DNA from: Candidatus Woesearchaeota archaeon
GTDB lineage: Archaea; Nanobdellota; Nanobdellia; Woesearchaeales; GW2011-AR4
DNA: 64,000 nucleotides
Assembly (NCBI GenBank): GCA_016180235.1
Contig: JACPBQ010000006.1
Location: forward strand, 1-64,000
Direction of reading: 5' to 3'
The notes beneath the pieces were generated by a model. That model made no database searches. It worked only from the letters and a program-made list of their open reading frames with translations, and was not told the origin of the DNA. The position numbers and the translations under genes were made by a program. Positions 42,543 through 51,232 of this stretch are shown one piece after another. How positions within the stretch are numbered: position 1 is the first letter of the stretch; every line of letters starts with the position of its first letter.

Positions 42543-43637
42543 TTAAAACAAGAATTTTGAAAATTTCAGGAATCTCGGCTCTTTTAGCAATAAATTAATG
42601 ACCAAAGGTATTGGCTGGTCGCGGTCGTATTTTTTCAGGGTATTTTTTATCCTTTCCTGATTCATTAAGCTTAGCAAATAATCATAATCATTGTCAGAAA
42701 ACCTGTTCAACGTGTTTCTTATCTTCAAATGCAATGCCAATTCCTTTCCGGCTTTCCTTTTTTTGAACTCCCTGTTGTAATCTTTTTCATTGATGATGCA
42801 GTAACATAGGACTTCTGCAGCCTTTAAGGACGGTATAATGCCTCCTCCGGTTGTTGCCTTAACCTGCGTTGCAGCATCCCCGATAAGGTAAACATTTTCT
42901 TTTTGTATAATCTTTTTTGGGTCGTATAGCGGAAAAATGCCTGATTCCCAGCACAAGATTTCTTTTTTACCTGCTCTTTTTTCAAGGAATTTATAGAATA
43001 ACTCTTTTGCATTTTCAAATGCGCCTAAGCCCAATCTTGCAGTATTCTCGCTTTCAGGAACAACCCAGCCGAAAAAATAAGGGAAATCATTATTAGAGAA
43101 ATATGTTTCAAATGCACTTATATCAGTTTTTAATTTTACTTTTGCCTGCATTCCTATGTAAAACCTTTTTATTGGCTCTAAACCGGCAGCTTTTCCGACT
43201 GCAGAACTTGGACCATCGGCTCCGATAATATAATCCGCTATAAGCTCTTTTGTCCGGTTATTATTTTTATCTTTTATTTTGATTGAGTGTTTTCCATTGA
43301 AACCAATAAACTGATGATTTGCCAATATCTTTACCCCTTCATCCTGGGCTTTGTAAGCAAGAAATTCATCAAACTTATTGCGCCACATCACTATTTCGTC
43401 TGTTTTGGCTTCTATCCTGTTATTTTTTGAGATAACAATGACTTTGGAGCATTTATTTGCAATTACATTATCCGGAATATCAAAAAATTTTTTTATTGAA
43501 GCCGTGACTATGCCTGTGCACTGGACAGGGCTCCCTATTTTTTCATGCTCTTCTATTAAGGTTACTTCTTTTCCTTGTTTAGCCAATAAATATGCAAGAT
43601 AGCTTCCTGCAGGCCCTGCGCCTATTATTGATATCAT
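42543..43637 (-). CDS. Geranylgeranyl reductase family FAD protein
   Basis: 364 residues. It has an N-terminal FAD Rossmann motif (IGAGPAGSYLAYLLA), EEHEKIGSPVQCTGIV after it, IGADGPSSAVGKAAGL in the middle, and the second FAD block VYLIGDAATQVKATTGGGI. The QCTG and ATTGGG blocks are typical of archaeal geranylgeranyl reductases. These saturate isoprenoid chains of ether lipids and, in some archaea, the dolichyl phosphate used by AglB. It lies upstream of aglB on the same strand (117-bp gap), which favours the dolichol role, though lipid saturation is equally possible. TATA near 43650-43668. Confidence 0.88.
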   Translation of the reverse strand: MISIIGAGPAGSYLAYLLAKQGKEVTLIEEHEKIGSPVQCTGIVTASIKKFFDIPDNVIANKCSKVIVISKNNRIEAKTDEIVMWRNKFDEFLAYKAQDEGVKILANHQFIGFNGKHSIKIKDKNNNRTKELIADYIIGADGPSSAVGKAAGLEPIKRFYIGMQAKVKLKTDISAFETYFSNNDFPYFFGWVVPESENTARLGLGAFENAKELFYKFLEKRAGKKEILCWESGIFPLYDPKKIIQKENVYLIGDAATQVKATTGGGIIPSLKAAEVLCYCIINEKDYNREFKKRKAGKELALHLKIRNTLNRFSDNDYDYLLSLMNQERIKNTLKKYDRDQPIPLVINLLLKEPRFLKFSKFLF

Positions 43638-43710
43638 GAATTCCAGAAACTGAATATAATATAAAAATATAATGCAATAGAATATGTATTCATTTTAAAA
43701 TAGTAACAAA

Positions 43711-43729
43711 AACGAAAGGTTTAAATATC
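43711..43729 (+). promoter_or_regulatory. Strong BRE/TATA of the 43793 surface operon
   Basis: AACGAAAGGTTTAAATATC. The same element recurs at 47516 and 52529, all in front of surface-protein genes. Confidence 0.7.
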
Positions 43730-43770
43730 GGCTTTTATTTTCCCTTAAACTAATTAACAATTTTTAAAAC

Positions 43771-43786
43771 AAAACGATGGGGGTAA
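43771..43786 (+). promoter_or_regulatory. Shared leader/Shine-Dalgarno block, copy 1
   Basis: AAAACGATGGGGGTAA is identical over 16 nt to 47573-47588 and sits 6 nt before the ATG. The G5T core pairs well with the CCUCC tail of 16S rRNA. Confidence 0.7.
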
Positions 43787-43792
43787 GGTAAA

Positions 43793-45091
43793 ATGAGATT
43801 TGGAAAAAACGCATTAATTTCTGCTCTAGCCGGTATAAGCGGTATGACGGCCGTTGGAATAACAACTCTTGCGCAAGATGCAAAAACTCTAGATGACAAA
43901 TGCAACGGAACAGTAAGCATATCTTCTTTTGCAGGCGGGGTTGGAGATGCTGCTATGCATTTTATTCTAAATCAGTCTGGCTTGACAACAACAGAAGTTG
44001 CAAAGGATGCTGGTGTTAATGACGATATAACTCTTATTGCTGACAAATACATGGATGTTAAATTAGGGCCCAAATCACCAAAAGTAGTCCAATTAGGATT
44101 TATTCCTGACAAAGACGGAAAAGTTTTTTCTTCTGGGCAAGTAGCAATGGGAGTCAGGGTTCCCAAAGATACAAAGCTTAAATGGGTGGCTTATGACCGT
44201 GCACCAGATGCAAATGGAGTATCCAAAGCAATTGATATAGTATTGCCTTCATCAAATGACCAATTATTGCTATATCTTAATCAAATTAGCCCTGCTTACG
44301 CTGCAAAAGTTTTGGCCAGATTTGGAGGAAACATAAAGGATTGCAACTTGAACCTTGAAAGGCCACTAGTTAATGATTTTATAGGGTCTAAGTATAAAGA
44401 CAGAATTGAAGCTGATAGAAAAGCCCAAATTGAACTTGCAAAATCAGGAGTCTTGCCTGGAACCTATGGGCAAACCGTGGCTTCTCAGGACGCCCTTACA
44501 AGGCTAAGCAAACTTGTAACAGAAGGGGTTGGAACATCTATGTATGCTGAAGCAGTTAAACAGCACAACATAAAATTTGTATCTGCACCTGACTACCAAG
44601 CAGAAAGGGCAAAGTCAGGAGACAAATCTCCAGTGGAGTTGGCTGCAGGACCAAGGAAAGGGGACGATGTGACCGCACCTGGATTTTCTATTGGATTTAA
44701 TTATACTTATAGGGGCGAACAGAGAAACCTTAACGTCAATGAGCCCGACAACTACCAAATCAGGTTTATTAGAACTCCTGAACAATTGAAAGCAACCATA
44801 GGCGATAATGAATTTAAGCATGTTGTTGACAAGACACAATCTGAGAGAAGGCTTTACCCTGCCGGAAGCAATAATACTTGGAACGGGCCTTTGATGCACG
44901 TCATGTTAGCATCTGAAGGTTCGCGTTTGGCACACCAATTGTTTGCAGACGGCAATCTGGAAGTCAGCTATAAGGGACTTGTGGTTAGCCCCCATAATGA
45001 CCTGTCAAACCTTAACAAATTTTTTGAACCCAGCTACAGGACATTAGGGAGCATCACTTTCCAGAGAATTGATCCGGTACGGAAGAACTAA
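43793..45091 (+). CDS. Secreted protein of unknown function
   Basis: 432 residues with an N-terminal signal peptide (NALISALAGISGMTAVGITTLAQ) and no further membrane segment. It is soluble, mixed alpha/beta, with a central basic helix region (KYKDRIEADRKAQIEL) and two cysteines (CNGTV; DCNLN) that might form a disulphide. No family is recognised. A strong promoter and the best Shine-Dalgarno of the window point to high expression. The next gene follows after 22 bp and its product also has a signal peptide, so they may be partners of a surface complex. Confidence 0.75.
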   Translation: MRFGKNALISALAGISGMTAVGITTLAQDAKTLDDKCNGTVSISSFAGGVGDAAMHFILNQSGLTTTEVAKDAGVNDDITLIADKYMDVKLGPKSPKVVQLGFIPDKDGKVFSSGQVAMGVRVPKDTKLKWVAYDRAPDANGVSKAIDIVLPSSNDQLLLYLNQISPAYAAKVLARFGGNIKDCNLNLERPLVNDFIGSKYKDRIEADRKAQIELAKSGVLPGTYGQTVASQDALTRLSKLVTEGVGTSMYAEAVKQHNIKFVSAPDYQAERAKSGDKSPVELAAGPRKGDDVTAPGFSIGFNYTYRGEQRNLNVNEPDNYQIRFIRTPEQLKATIGDNEFKHVVDKTQSERRLYPAGSNNTWNGPLMHVMLASEGSRLAHQLFADGNLEVSYKGLVVSPHNDLSNLNKFFEPSYRTLGSITFQRIDPVRKN

Positions 45092-45113
45092 TTTATCTTT
45101 GGAGATGACCAAT

Positions 45114-46076
45114 ATGACTCAAGCTGGAAAACTAAAAAGTATGTTGGCAGCTGCAGGAATGGCTGCTATGGCAGCATTGCCTTCTCAAACTGATGCAGCG
45201 TCATTGAATGATTATTTCGGCTTCTTGAGGGTAGAAGTAGGCACCGAAGCAGGAGATGCGGTGCAAACGCCTAATGTGCCGCAGCTTACGCAAAGCCAGT
45301 TAGAAGCTGCAATAAAATCTATAACAGATCAGGATCCTGCTGAGTTTGCAGCCCAAAATAACGGCAAGTACATTGCTTTAACACCAGAACAGGCCCAGAA
45401 TTATTTTAAGGGATTAGGGCTTAAGCAGAGCAGACAGGTAATGACTCTTCCCCAGAATGACAATGGCCTTACGCAGAGAGTCATTAGCGGCGAATGGAAT
45501 GACGGAAAGGTAAAAGGCGGACCGGATTCTTTAGATTCAAACATGGAGTTTCTGACAGGATATGGCGGCAAAAAAGTAGGGGCATTATTAACTATTTATA
45601 GGAAAGGTGACCAGCTCATGTTCCCGGTTACCGGGACAAGGGACAGGCCCTACCAAAATGGGACCCAGGAGGTTTCAGGTCCCATGGGGGATTTAACCAG
45701 GAGAGAAGTTGAGTTGATAGGAGACCTTACTGGAAAACAAAAAGAAGTTCAAGAATATTTGGCAGGAGAAAAAGACAAATTAACTTTCAACAAAGACGAG
45801 TCCTACAAAATACTTACAGGATTGGCAGCAGAGACTGTTTATAGGCTGCACAACTTCCAACTAAACCAACTTGATCCTGTAACTGGGGAGATCAGAGCGC
45901 ATAAGATAAACAGCAATTTCGCAACAATAACCCAAGTTAAGCGAGGCTTTGACGGCAAGGTTGAAATTGAGCCGGAAGGCAGCAAGTATAGGGTTCCTGT
46001 CGCGATGACTGGAAAGCCGCAGTATATATCCAACGGAGAAGCAAAAAAAATGACATTGGGGGCCCCTAAAAAATGA
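45114..46076 (+). CDS. Secreted protein of unknown function
   Basis: 320 residues. The ATG at 45114 is preferred over in-frame starts at 45069 and 45105 because GGAG lies 9 nt upstream and the upstream starts lie in or at the end of the previous gene. A signal peptide (KLKSMLAAAGMAAMAALPSQTDAA) is followed by a soluble Gln/Asn-rich region with no recognised fold. It is second in the operon 43793-47410 and overlaps the next gene by 4 bp (ATGA). The length and export signal resemble the previous protein, but clear homology is not visible. Confidence 0.7.
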   Translation: MTQAGKLKSMLAAAGMAAMAALPSQTDAASLNDYFGFLRVEVGTEAGDAVQTPNVPQLTQSQLEAAIKSITDQDPAEFAAQNNGKYIALTPEQAQNYFKGLGLKQSRQVMTLPQNDNGLTQRVISGEWNDGKVKGGPDSLDSNMEFLTGYGGKKVGALLTIYRKGDQLMFPVTGTRDRPYQNGTQEVSGPMGDLTRREVELIGDLTGKQKEVQEYLAGEKDKLTFNKDESYKILTGLAAETVYRLHNFQLNQLDPVTGEIRAHKINSNFATITQVKRGFDGKVEIEPEGSKYRVPVAMTGKPQYISNGEAKKMTLGAPKK

Positions 46077-47410
46077 TAGTAGCAGGCCTTAGAAAATTGT
46101 CATTTATATCTTTTCTTTTAGTCTTGATAATAGGAATGCTTTCCGCTGGAGTAGCAGCCTTTGGAGGCGGTGACGGAGGCGGTGACGGAGGAGCCGGCGG
46201 AGGCGACGGAGGCGGTGGAGGCGGTGACGGAGGCTGGGGCGCCGGAGACCCAGGAAACCCCGGAGGCTCAGGAGACCCAGGAAACCCCGGAGGCTCAGGA
46301 GACCCAGGAAACCCCGGAGGCTCAGGAGACCCAGGAAACCCCGGAGGATCTGGACCGGCACCTAGCGAACCAGCTCCAGCACCTGAACCAGCACCAGCAC
46401 CACAGCCTACAGAACCAACAGGACCAACAGCACCGCCTGGAGGCAACGATGGCAATGGCGGGGATGCTGTACCAGAAGCTCCACCAGTAGTGGTAGTTGT
46501 AAACACAGCCCCAACATTAAGCATCCCAGACCAGGCAGTAAATGAAGATGCAGGCATTTTGGACAATTTAGTTGGCTTATTCAATCATGTTGTTGATGAT
46601 TTTACATCTGCAGCTAACATGGCATTCAGCTTTGTTGCGCAGACCAATGCCAATATAATATCGTGCTCATTGGACTCTAATAGATTTATAGATTGCATAA
46701 CTCAAAGCAACCAATTTGGATTCTCTGATATAACTGTAAGCGCGACTGATGAAAGCGGGCTGACAAGTATGGACACTTTCAGGGTAAACGTCAATGCAGT
46801 AAATGACGCCCCTACAGTGGATATAACCCAGCCAGGCAGCAAAGTAACAGAAGACGAGGCATTTGATTTTTCCGCTACAGCAAGCGATGTTGAAGGGAGC
46901 GCCTTGACATTCACGCTTGATTTTGGCGACGGTACTTCTATAGTGGCGGGAAATGTGGTTAACGGGAAAATAGAAACAACACACACATATACTGAGGAAG
47001 GAACTTATACTATAACCGTGACAGTTTCCGACGGAAGCTTGACAGGCTCTGACTCCAAGACTGTAAAAACAGAGGAGCCAGCCACATCAGACATACACAA
47101 TATAATATACATAGGGGGCATTGCCTTTGGCAACGAATTCCCGAGGCCCGGAGACGAATTGGACGTATTTGTAAGGTTTGAAAACCAGGGCCAGGAAGAC
47201 CTGAATGATGTCAGGCTGACAGCTATAATCCAGGATTTGGGAATAAGAAGCCCGACAGTAAAGGAAGAAGTCAACGACGGCCAGGAAGCATCAAACGCCT
47301 TGACGCTGGAAATCCCGGAAAATGCAAAAGCAGGAAGGTACTGGGTTGAGGTCGTGATTGACATCGACGGCGACAGAAGGATAAAGTACAGGCCGATAGA
47401 TATAATCTGA
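46073..47410 (+). CDS. Secreted Gly/Pro-repeat protein with cadherin-like, PKD and CARDB-like domains
   Basis: 445 residues. A signal peptide is followed by a Gly/Asp-rich stretch, four tandem GDPGNPGGS units (DNA repeat at 46244-46351) and a PAPAPEPAP linker to about residue 135. Then come a VCBS/cadherin-like domain (NTAPTLSIPDQAVNEDAG...VNAVNDAPTV), a PKD domain (DFSATASDVEGS...DFGDGT...YTEEGTYTITVTVSDG) and a C-terminal CARDB-like beta domain (RPGDELDVFVRFENQGQEDLNDV). There is no C-terminal anchor, so it may be released or held by another surface protein. Stalk-plus-adhesive-domain architecture suggests adhesion or cell-wall structure. Confidence 0.8.
   Translation: MIVAGLRKLSFISFLLVLIIGMLSAGVAAFGGGDGGGDGGAGGGDGGGGGGDGGWGAGDPGNPGGSGDPGNPGGSGDPGNPGGSGDPGNPGGSGPAPSEPAPAPEPAPAPQPTEPTGPTAPPGGNDGNGGDAVPEAPPVVVVVNTAPTLSIPDQAVNEDAGILDNLVGLFNHVVDDFTSAANMAFSFVAQTNANIISCSLDSNRFIDCITQSNQFGFSDITVSATDESGLTSMDTFRVNVNAVNDAPTVDITQPGSKVTEDEAFDFSATASDVEGSALTFTLDFGDGTSIVAGNVVNGKIETTHTYTEEGTYTITVTVSDGSLTGSDSKTVKTEEPATSDIHNIIYIGGIAFGNEFPRPGDELDVFVRFENQGQEDLNDVRLTAIIQDLGIRSPTVKEEVNDGQEASNALTLEIPENAKAGRYWVEVVIDIDGDRRIKYRPIDII
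46244..46351 (+). repeat. Four tandem 27-bp repeats
   Basis: Each unit starts GGAGACCCAGGAAACCCCGG and encodes GDPGNPGGS. The units are nearly identical at DNA level, so copy number could vary between strains. Confidence 0.95.
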
Positions 47411-47467
47411 GCCAATAGTTATAATATAAGCAATAAATTAATCAAAATATTTATATATAAGTTGTTA

Positions 47468-47484
47468 TAACTATATAATAGTTA
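47468..47484. promoter_or_regulatory. AT-rich palindrome upstream of the 47596 promoter
   Basis: TAACTAT-ATA-ATAGTTA has perfect 7-bp arms and lies 30-50 bp upstream of the BRE/TATA. It could be an operator or the end structure of the preceding operon. Confidence 0.35.
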
Positions 47485-47515
47485 TTAAGTGTATCTACTG
47501 GGATATGCTAAACAA

Positions 47516-47532
47516 ACGAAAAGTTTAAATAT
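47516..47532 (+). promoter_or_regulatory. Strong BRE/TATA of the 47596 surface-protein gene
   Basis: ACGAAAAGTTTAAATAT matches the elements at 43711 and 52529. Confidence 0.7.
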
Positions 47533-47572
47533 GAGGCGCGTTTTATCCGCTAATATTTTACTGTAAAAACAT

Positions 47573-47588
47573 AAAACGATGGGGGTAA
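47573..47588 (+). promoter_or_regulatory. Shared leader/Shine-Dalgarno block, copy 2
   Basis: AAAACGATGGGGGTAA, identical to 43771-43786, placed 7 nt before the ATG at 47596. Confidence 0.7.
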
Positions 47589-47595
47589 TGCAAAA

Positions 47596-48849
47596 ATGAT
47601 AAAAAAGCTTTTGAGTTTATTGACACTATTTATAGTCGGTGTTTTGATGAGCACTGCGGCTTTTGCAGCAGTGTCCATAGAGCAGGTTAAGCTGGACGGA
47701 GACACCATAACCGAAAGTTCCACCAATTTTATTCTTGATGTTCAGAGAGGAGATACCATGGACGTTAAGGTCATGGTAAAAGCCACTGAGGACCATGATG
47801 ATGTTGAGGTAGAGGCTGTTTTAAGGGGAATAGACAGCAATGACAAGGTAGAGGATATATCAGAAACATTTGACATGAAATCAGGCGTTACATACACAAA
47901 GAAATTATCACTCCCATTGGTAGCAAAGATGGATCAGGACAGGTACAAGCTGAGAGTAAGGGTTTCAGACAGGGACTCAGCAACTGTTGAAAAAACATAT
48001 GAACTGGAAGTTGACACAAAAAGGCATGATGTAGAGATAAGGGATGTTGTACTTTCACCAAATACAGAGGTAAAGGCCGGAAGGGCTTTGCTTGCGACAG
48101 TAAGGCTAAGAAACATAGGAGAGCAGGATGAGGACGGAGTCAAGGTTGTTGTAAGCATACCAGAACTTGGAGTTTCAGCAGCTGACTTTGTTGACGAACT
48201 TGAGAGAGAAGATGATAATGACGACCAGGCAACAACCGAAGAAATGTTCCTAAGGATACCAGAAGATGCCGAAACAGGCAAATACACTGTAAGAGTCGAA
48301 GCATGGTTTGACGATGGCGACAAGAAGAATGTAAAAGAAACAACAATATATGTTTTGGGAGATGAAAAAGCCGCAAAAGCACAGGAAAAGACAGTAATTG
48401 CTGTAGCAGTTGACAAGCAGTCAGCATCCCAGGGCACAGAAGCCGGCTATCCTATAACTTTAACAAATGCAGGCTCAGAATCAAAGACATACACAATAGC
48501 AGCTGACGGAGCTGCATGGGCAACATTCAGGGTAGCACCATCAAACGTTATGGTAATAGGAGCTGGAGAGAGCAAGGCTTTTACAGTTTTTGTGAAAGCA
48601 AATGACAATGCACCAGTCGGCCAGCAGACGTTTATGGTAACAGTAAGCAGCAACGACAAAGTGCTGAAGCAGCTGCCTTTGAGCGTAGACGTGCAGAAAG
48701 CAGACGGAGCTTCTCAGCTTAAGCGCGGCCTGGAAGTCGGCCTGGTAGTATTGGTAATACTGCTTGTAGTAATCGGGCTGATAATCGGCTTCAGCAAGCT
48801 TAGAGGAGACAACGAAGGAGAGGAAAAAGACGAGAAAACCTATTACTAG
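47596..48849 (+). CDS. Membrane-anchored surface protein with CARDB-like domains
   Basis: 417 residues. A signal peptide (LLSLLTLFIVGVLMSTAAFAA) is followed by an acidic ectodomain of three Ig/CARDB-like beta domains (about 24-135, 136-260, 265-370), a single C-terminal transmembrane helix (VGLVVLVILLVVIGLIIGF) and a short charged tail. The domains show the RNIGEQDEDGVKV and TNAGSESKTYTI patterns of CARDB/NEW3-type modules. It has its own strong promoter, the conserved leader and a T-rich terminator, so it is probably one of the most abundant envelope proteins and a candidate S-layer component. Confidence 0.8.
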   Translation: MIKKLLSLLTLFIVGVLMSTAAFAAVSIEQVKLDGDTITESSTNFILDVQRGDTMDVKVMVKATEDHDDVEVEAVLRGIDSNDKVEDISETFDMKSGVTYTKKLSLPLVAKMDQDRYKLRVRVSDRDSATVEKTYELEVDTKRHDVEIRDVVLSPNTEVKAGRALLATVRLRNIGEQDEDGVKVVVSIPELGVSAADFVDELEREDDNDDQATTEEMFLRIPEDAETGKYTVRVEAWFDDGDKKNVKETTIYVLGDEKAAKAQEKTVIAVAVDKQSASQGTEAGYPITLTNAGSESKTYTIAADGAAWATFRVAPSNVMVIGAGESKAFTVFVKANDNAPVGQQTFMVTVSSNDKVLKQLPLSVDVQKADGASQLKRGLEVGLVVLVILLVVIGLIIGFSKLRGDNEGEEKDEKTYY

Positions 48850-48850
48850 G

Positions 48851-48895
48851 TTTTTCTTTTAATTTTTTATTTTTCTAATTTTTATCTTTATTTTT
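48851..48895 (+). terminator. T-rich intrinsic archaeal terminator
   Basis: Several runs of T4-T6 follow immediately after the 47596 stop (TTTTTCTTTTAATTTTTT and onward), the usual archaeal termination signal. Confidence 0.65.
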
Positions 48896-48917
48896 GCTTT
48901 ATCTCAGCAGGGATATT

Positions 48918-51083
48918 ATGACAAAAATGACAGCTAAAAAGGCGGTGCTAAGCCTATTCACATTCTTACTGCTGGTTTTTTTAGCTAATGCTGCCAATGC
49001 GCAGGAGGATTTTACAGCTGCAACACTGCCTTCCGTGGAATTATGCCCGTGCTCCAACCAGGGCTATGCTGTTACAGTGCAGAATACAGGCTCTGTGGCA
49101 AGCTCCTATGCCGTGGTTGCAAGCGGAGATGCTGCAGGATGGGTAACATTTAACCCCAATAGGTTTGTTTTAAATCCAAGTCAGAGCGGGAATTTTTTCG
49201 CTTATGTAAACTCTGTGTGCAACATAAAAGGCAGTTACAATCTGGAAATTCTTATAACAACCAATAACGGCCTGACAAAGGCCATCAAGCAGACTTTGAA
49301 AATAAGCGAATGCTATGACTATTCTCTGCAGGAGGGAAATGCTGTTGACACAGCCGAAGAAGTGGCTTATGCGCAGCATCAGGGGACATACAATTTATGC
49401 ACAGACGAGAAAAAATCAATACCTATTTTGATAACAAACAGCGAGAATTTCGCGAATGAGTACAGTTTTTTTCTTGATGCGCCGGAATGGGCAGGCCTGA
49501 ATGTCGGCAAGGCAAGGCTGGATGCGAAGCAATCGGGAATATTTCTCATCAATTATGATTCTTCCGGGATATTGGGCAAATTTGACTTTAACCTGGCAGC
49601 GATAAGCTCGCTTGGAAAGGTGCAAAGAAAAAAGAGCATAGAAGCCGATGTCGAAAAATGCTATGATTTGGAAGCAACCCCTGAAAAAAAGGAAGATACG
49701 ATATGCAGCGGAGAACAAACAATAATCAATGTTGAAATAAAAAACTCAGGGGCAATAAAACAGCGCATTTCGGTTGAGGCTGATGGCGCAGAGTGGGCAG
49801 GATTCGGGAACAGCACAAATTTTGATATCGGCAAGGATGAAATAAAAAATGCGGCATTAATCTTAAGCCCCAAAGAGGATGCCTCCGGAAAATTTGCAAT
49901 AGCAGTTTCTGCAATACCCGACAATAAAACCGCTTTTACTGCTCCTGCTGCAATAAATGTGGATGTCATCAATAAGGCAGCTTGCTATGAGGCAGGCATA
50001 AGCACAAAAGCAGCAGTTACGAACCTTTACAAAGAGGATTTCTTTTTTGCCAAAATCACAAACAACGGCATCAAGAAAGCAGTCTATAGCGCAAGGCTCG
50101 AAGGGCCATCATGGGCCGGCATAGAGCCCCAAACCCTGGAATTAAATCCCGGGCAGACCGGAAATCTGAATGTAAGAATAAATCCATCAAGCGACATCGA
50201 GCCTAATGCTTACGGCGTTAAAATTATTTTGGAGAGCAATGGCGCAATATATTCAAAAGACATTGATATAAAATTAAGAAAAGAAACCGAGCTTGAGAAA
50301 AATCTTAAGGCAGGATTGAAGGCATACCAGTATTATCTGTATCTTTCGGTTTTAATAATAATTTTGATTTTGGTTTTTATAAAGCCAATAATAAGAACGA
50401 AAAATAAGATAAAAATCCGATACGAAAAATACAGGATAAGAAGAGAGAGGCTAAAGGAATTAAAGCTTGCAAGGGAAAAAAAGCGGGAAGAAAAGGAAAA
50501 ACAAAGAAGGCAAGAAGAGAAAGCAAGGGAAAGGCAGATCAAAAAGGAAGCACGAAAAACCAAAAGGAAAGAAAATCAATTTTTTAAAAAACACAAGGCA
50601 TGGGCTTATTCCATTATTGCCTTAATTATCCTGGTTTTTGCAGGCCATTATTTTAAATTATATAATCTCAAATATACAAACATATACCTCAGGAACATTT
50701 TTGTTGGCTATTTATACTACATACTAATAGGAATAGGCATAGCTGCTGTTTTGTTTTTGCTGGCTCTGTTATATAATTATCTCGGAAAAAGAAAAAAGAA
50801 AGCAAAGAAACCAGCAAAAGAAAAAATAAAAACCGGGGAGAAAAAAGCGGAAAAAAAGATAAAAAAGGAGAAGAGATGGTATAATAAGCCGGCATATATC
50901 GGCATTATCCTGGCTTTATTGATTGCCCTAATCACTTCTGCCGCTTATTTCGGCCTGCTCAAGCAGGCAAAGGATTTTGTTGTACTGTACTCTTATTATT
51001 TCGGCCTTGGCATTATCATCCTCATCATAATAATAGGCATCCTGAGCTTCTACAAGCCTGCAATCAAGCTGTTTAAAGAATAA
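48918..51083 (+). CDS. Surface/membrane protein with repeated beta domains and a charged coiled-coil tail
   Basis: 721 residues from the ATG at 48918 (AGGG lies 7 nt upstream; the frame is open from 48894). A signal peptide ends at ANAANAQ. Four NEW3/CARDB-like beta domains follow, each carrying a WAGxx or WVTF motif and paired cysteines (CPCSN, CYDYS, CTDEK, CYDLE). After a membrane helix near residue 490 there is a strongly charged Lys/Arg/Glu coiled coil, then four more helices split by another Lys-rich loop. The combination of an exported beta stalk and a large cytosolic charged region suggests an envelope protein linked to an internal partner. No named family is recognised. Confidence 0.7.
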   Translation: MTKMTAKKAVLSLFTFLLLVFLANAANAQEDFTAATLPSVELCPCSNQGYAVTVQNTGSVASSYAVVASGDAAGWVTFNPNRFVLNPSQSGNFFAYVNSVCNIKGSYNLEILITTNNGLTKAIKQTLKISECYDYSLQEGNAVDTAEEVAYAQHQGTYNLCTDEKKSIPILITNSENFANEYSFFLDAPEWAGLNVGKARLDAKQSGIFLINYDSSGILGKFDFNLAAISSLGKVQRKKSIEADVEKCYDLEATPEKKEDTICSGEQTIINVEIKNSGAIKQRISVEADGAEWAGFGNSTNFDIGKDEIKNAALILSPKEDASGKFAIAVSAIPDNKTAFTAPAAINVDVINKAACYEAGISTKAAVTNLYKEDFFFAKITNNGIKKAVYSARLEGPSWAGIEPQTLELNPGQTGNLNVRINPSSDIEPNAYGVKIILESNGAIYSKDIDIKLRKETELEKNLKAGLKAYQYYLYLSVLIIILILVFIKPIIRTKNKIKIRYEKYRIRRERLKELKLAREKKREEKEKQRRQEEKARERQIKKEARKTKRKENQFFKKHKAWAYSIIALIILVFAGHYFKLYNLKYTNIYLRNIFVGYLYYILIGIGIAAVLFLLALLYNYLGKRKKKAKKPAKEKIKTGEKKAEKKIKKEKRWYNKPAYIGIILALLIALITSAAYFGLLKQAKDFVVLYSYYFGLGIIILIIIIGILSFYKPAIKLFKE

Positions 51084-51101
51084 GAAAGTGGGGACGTAGG
51101 G

Positions 51102-51121
51102 ATTTTCTCCTGCTTTTGCAG
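51102..51121 (-). other. T-arm intron of tRNA-Trp
   Basis: 20 nt (CTGCAAAAGCAGGAGAAAAT) between the T loop and the 3' T stem. It contains a CTGC-AAAA-GCAG hairpin. Confidence 0.8.
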
Positions 51122-51143
51122 ATTTGAACCCTAATCAGCCGCT

Positions 51144-51188
51144 ATCGCCATACTAATCTCATTGTCTTGTGACTAGTTTTTCCAGATA
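51144..51188 (-). other. Anticodon-loop intron of tRNA-Trp (37/38)
   Basis: 45 nt inserted after position 37, the canonical archaeal site. GCGAT at its end and the adjacent exon allow a TATCGCC/GGCGATA helix in the precursor. Confidence 0.85.
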
Positions 51189-51214
51189 CTGGAGGCGGCG
51201 ATAATAGCCAGGTT

Positions 51215-51232
51215 GTACGGATTTCTCCTTTA
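51215..51232 (-). other. D-arm intron of tRNA-Trp
   Basis: 18 nt (TAAAGGAGAAATCCGTAC) between positions 12 and 13, with a GGA-GAAA-TCC hairpin. Exon GTA can pair with the intron-final TAC. Confidence 0.75.

Noticed and set aside
46201-46360. CRISPR-like array suggested by regularly spaced repeats
   Set aside because: The repeats are directly tandem without spacers, in frame, and encode a peptide repeat.
46104-46490. Long frames on both strands across the Gly/Pro repeat region
   Set aside because: They are by-products of the GC-rich tandem repeat; only the 46073-47410 frame has a signal peptide, coupling to the upstream gene and recognisable domains.
47934-48437. 167-codon antisense frame over the 47596 surface gene
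   Set aside because: It is Ser-rich low complexity, the mirror of an acidic coding sequence, without a ribosome-binding site.
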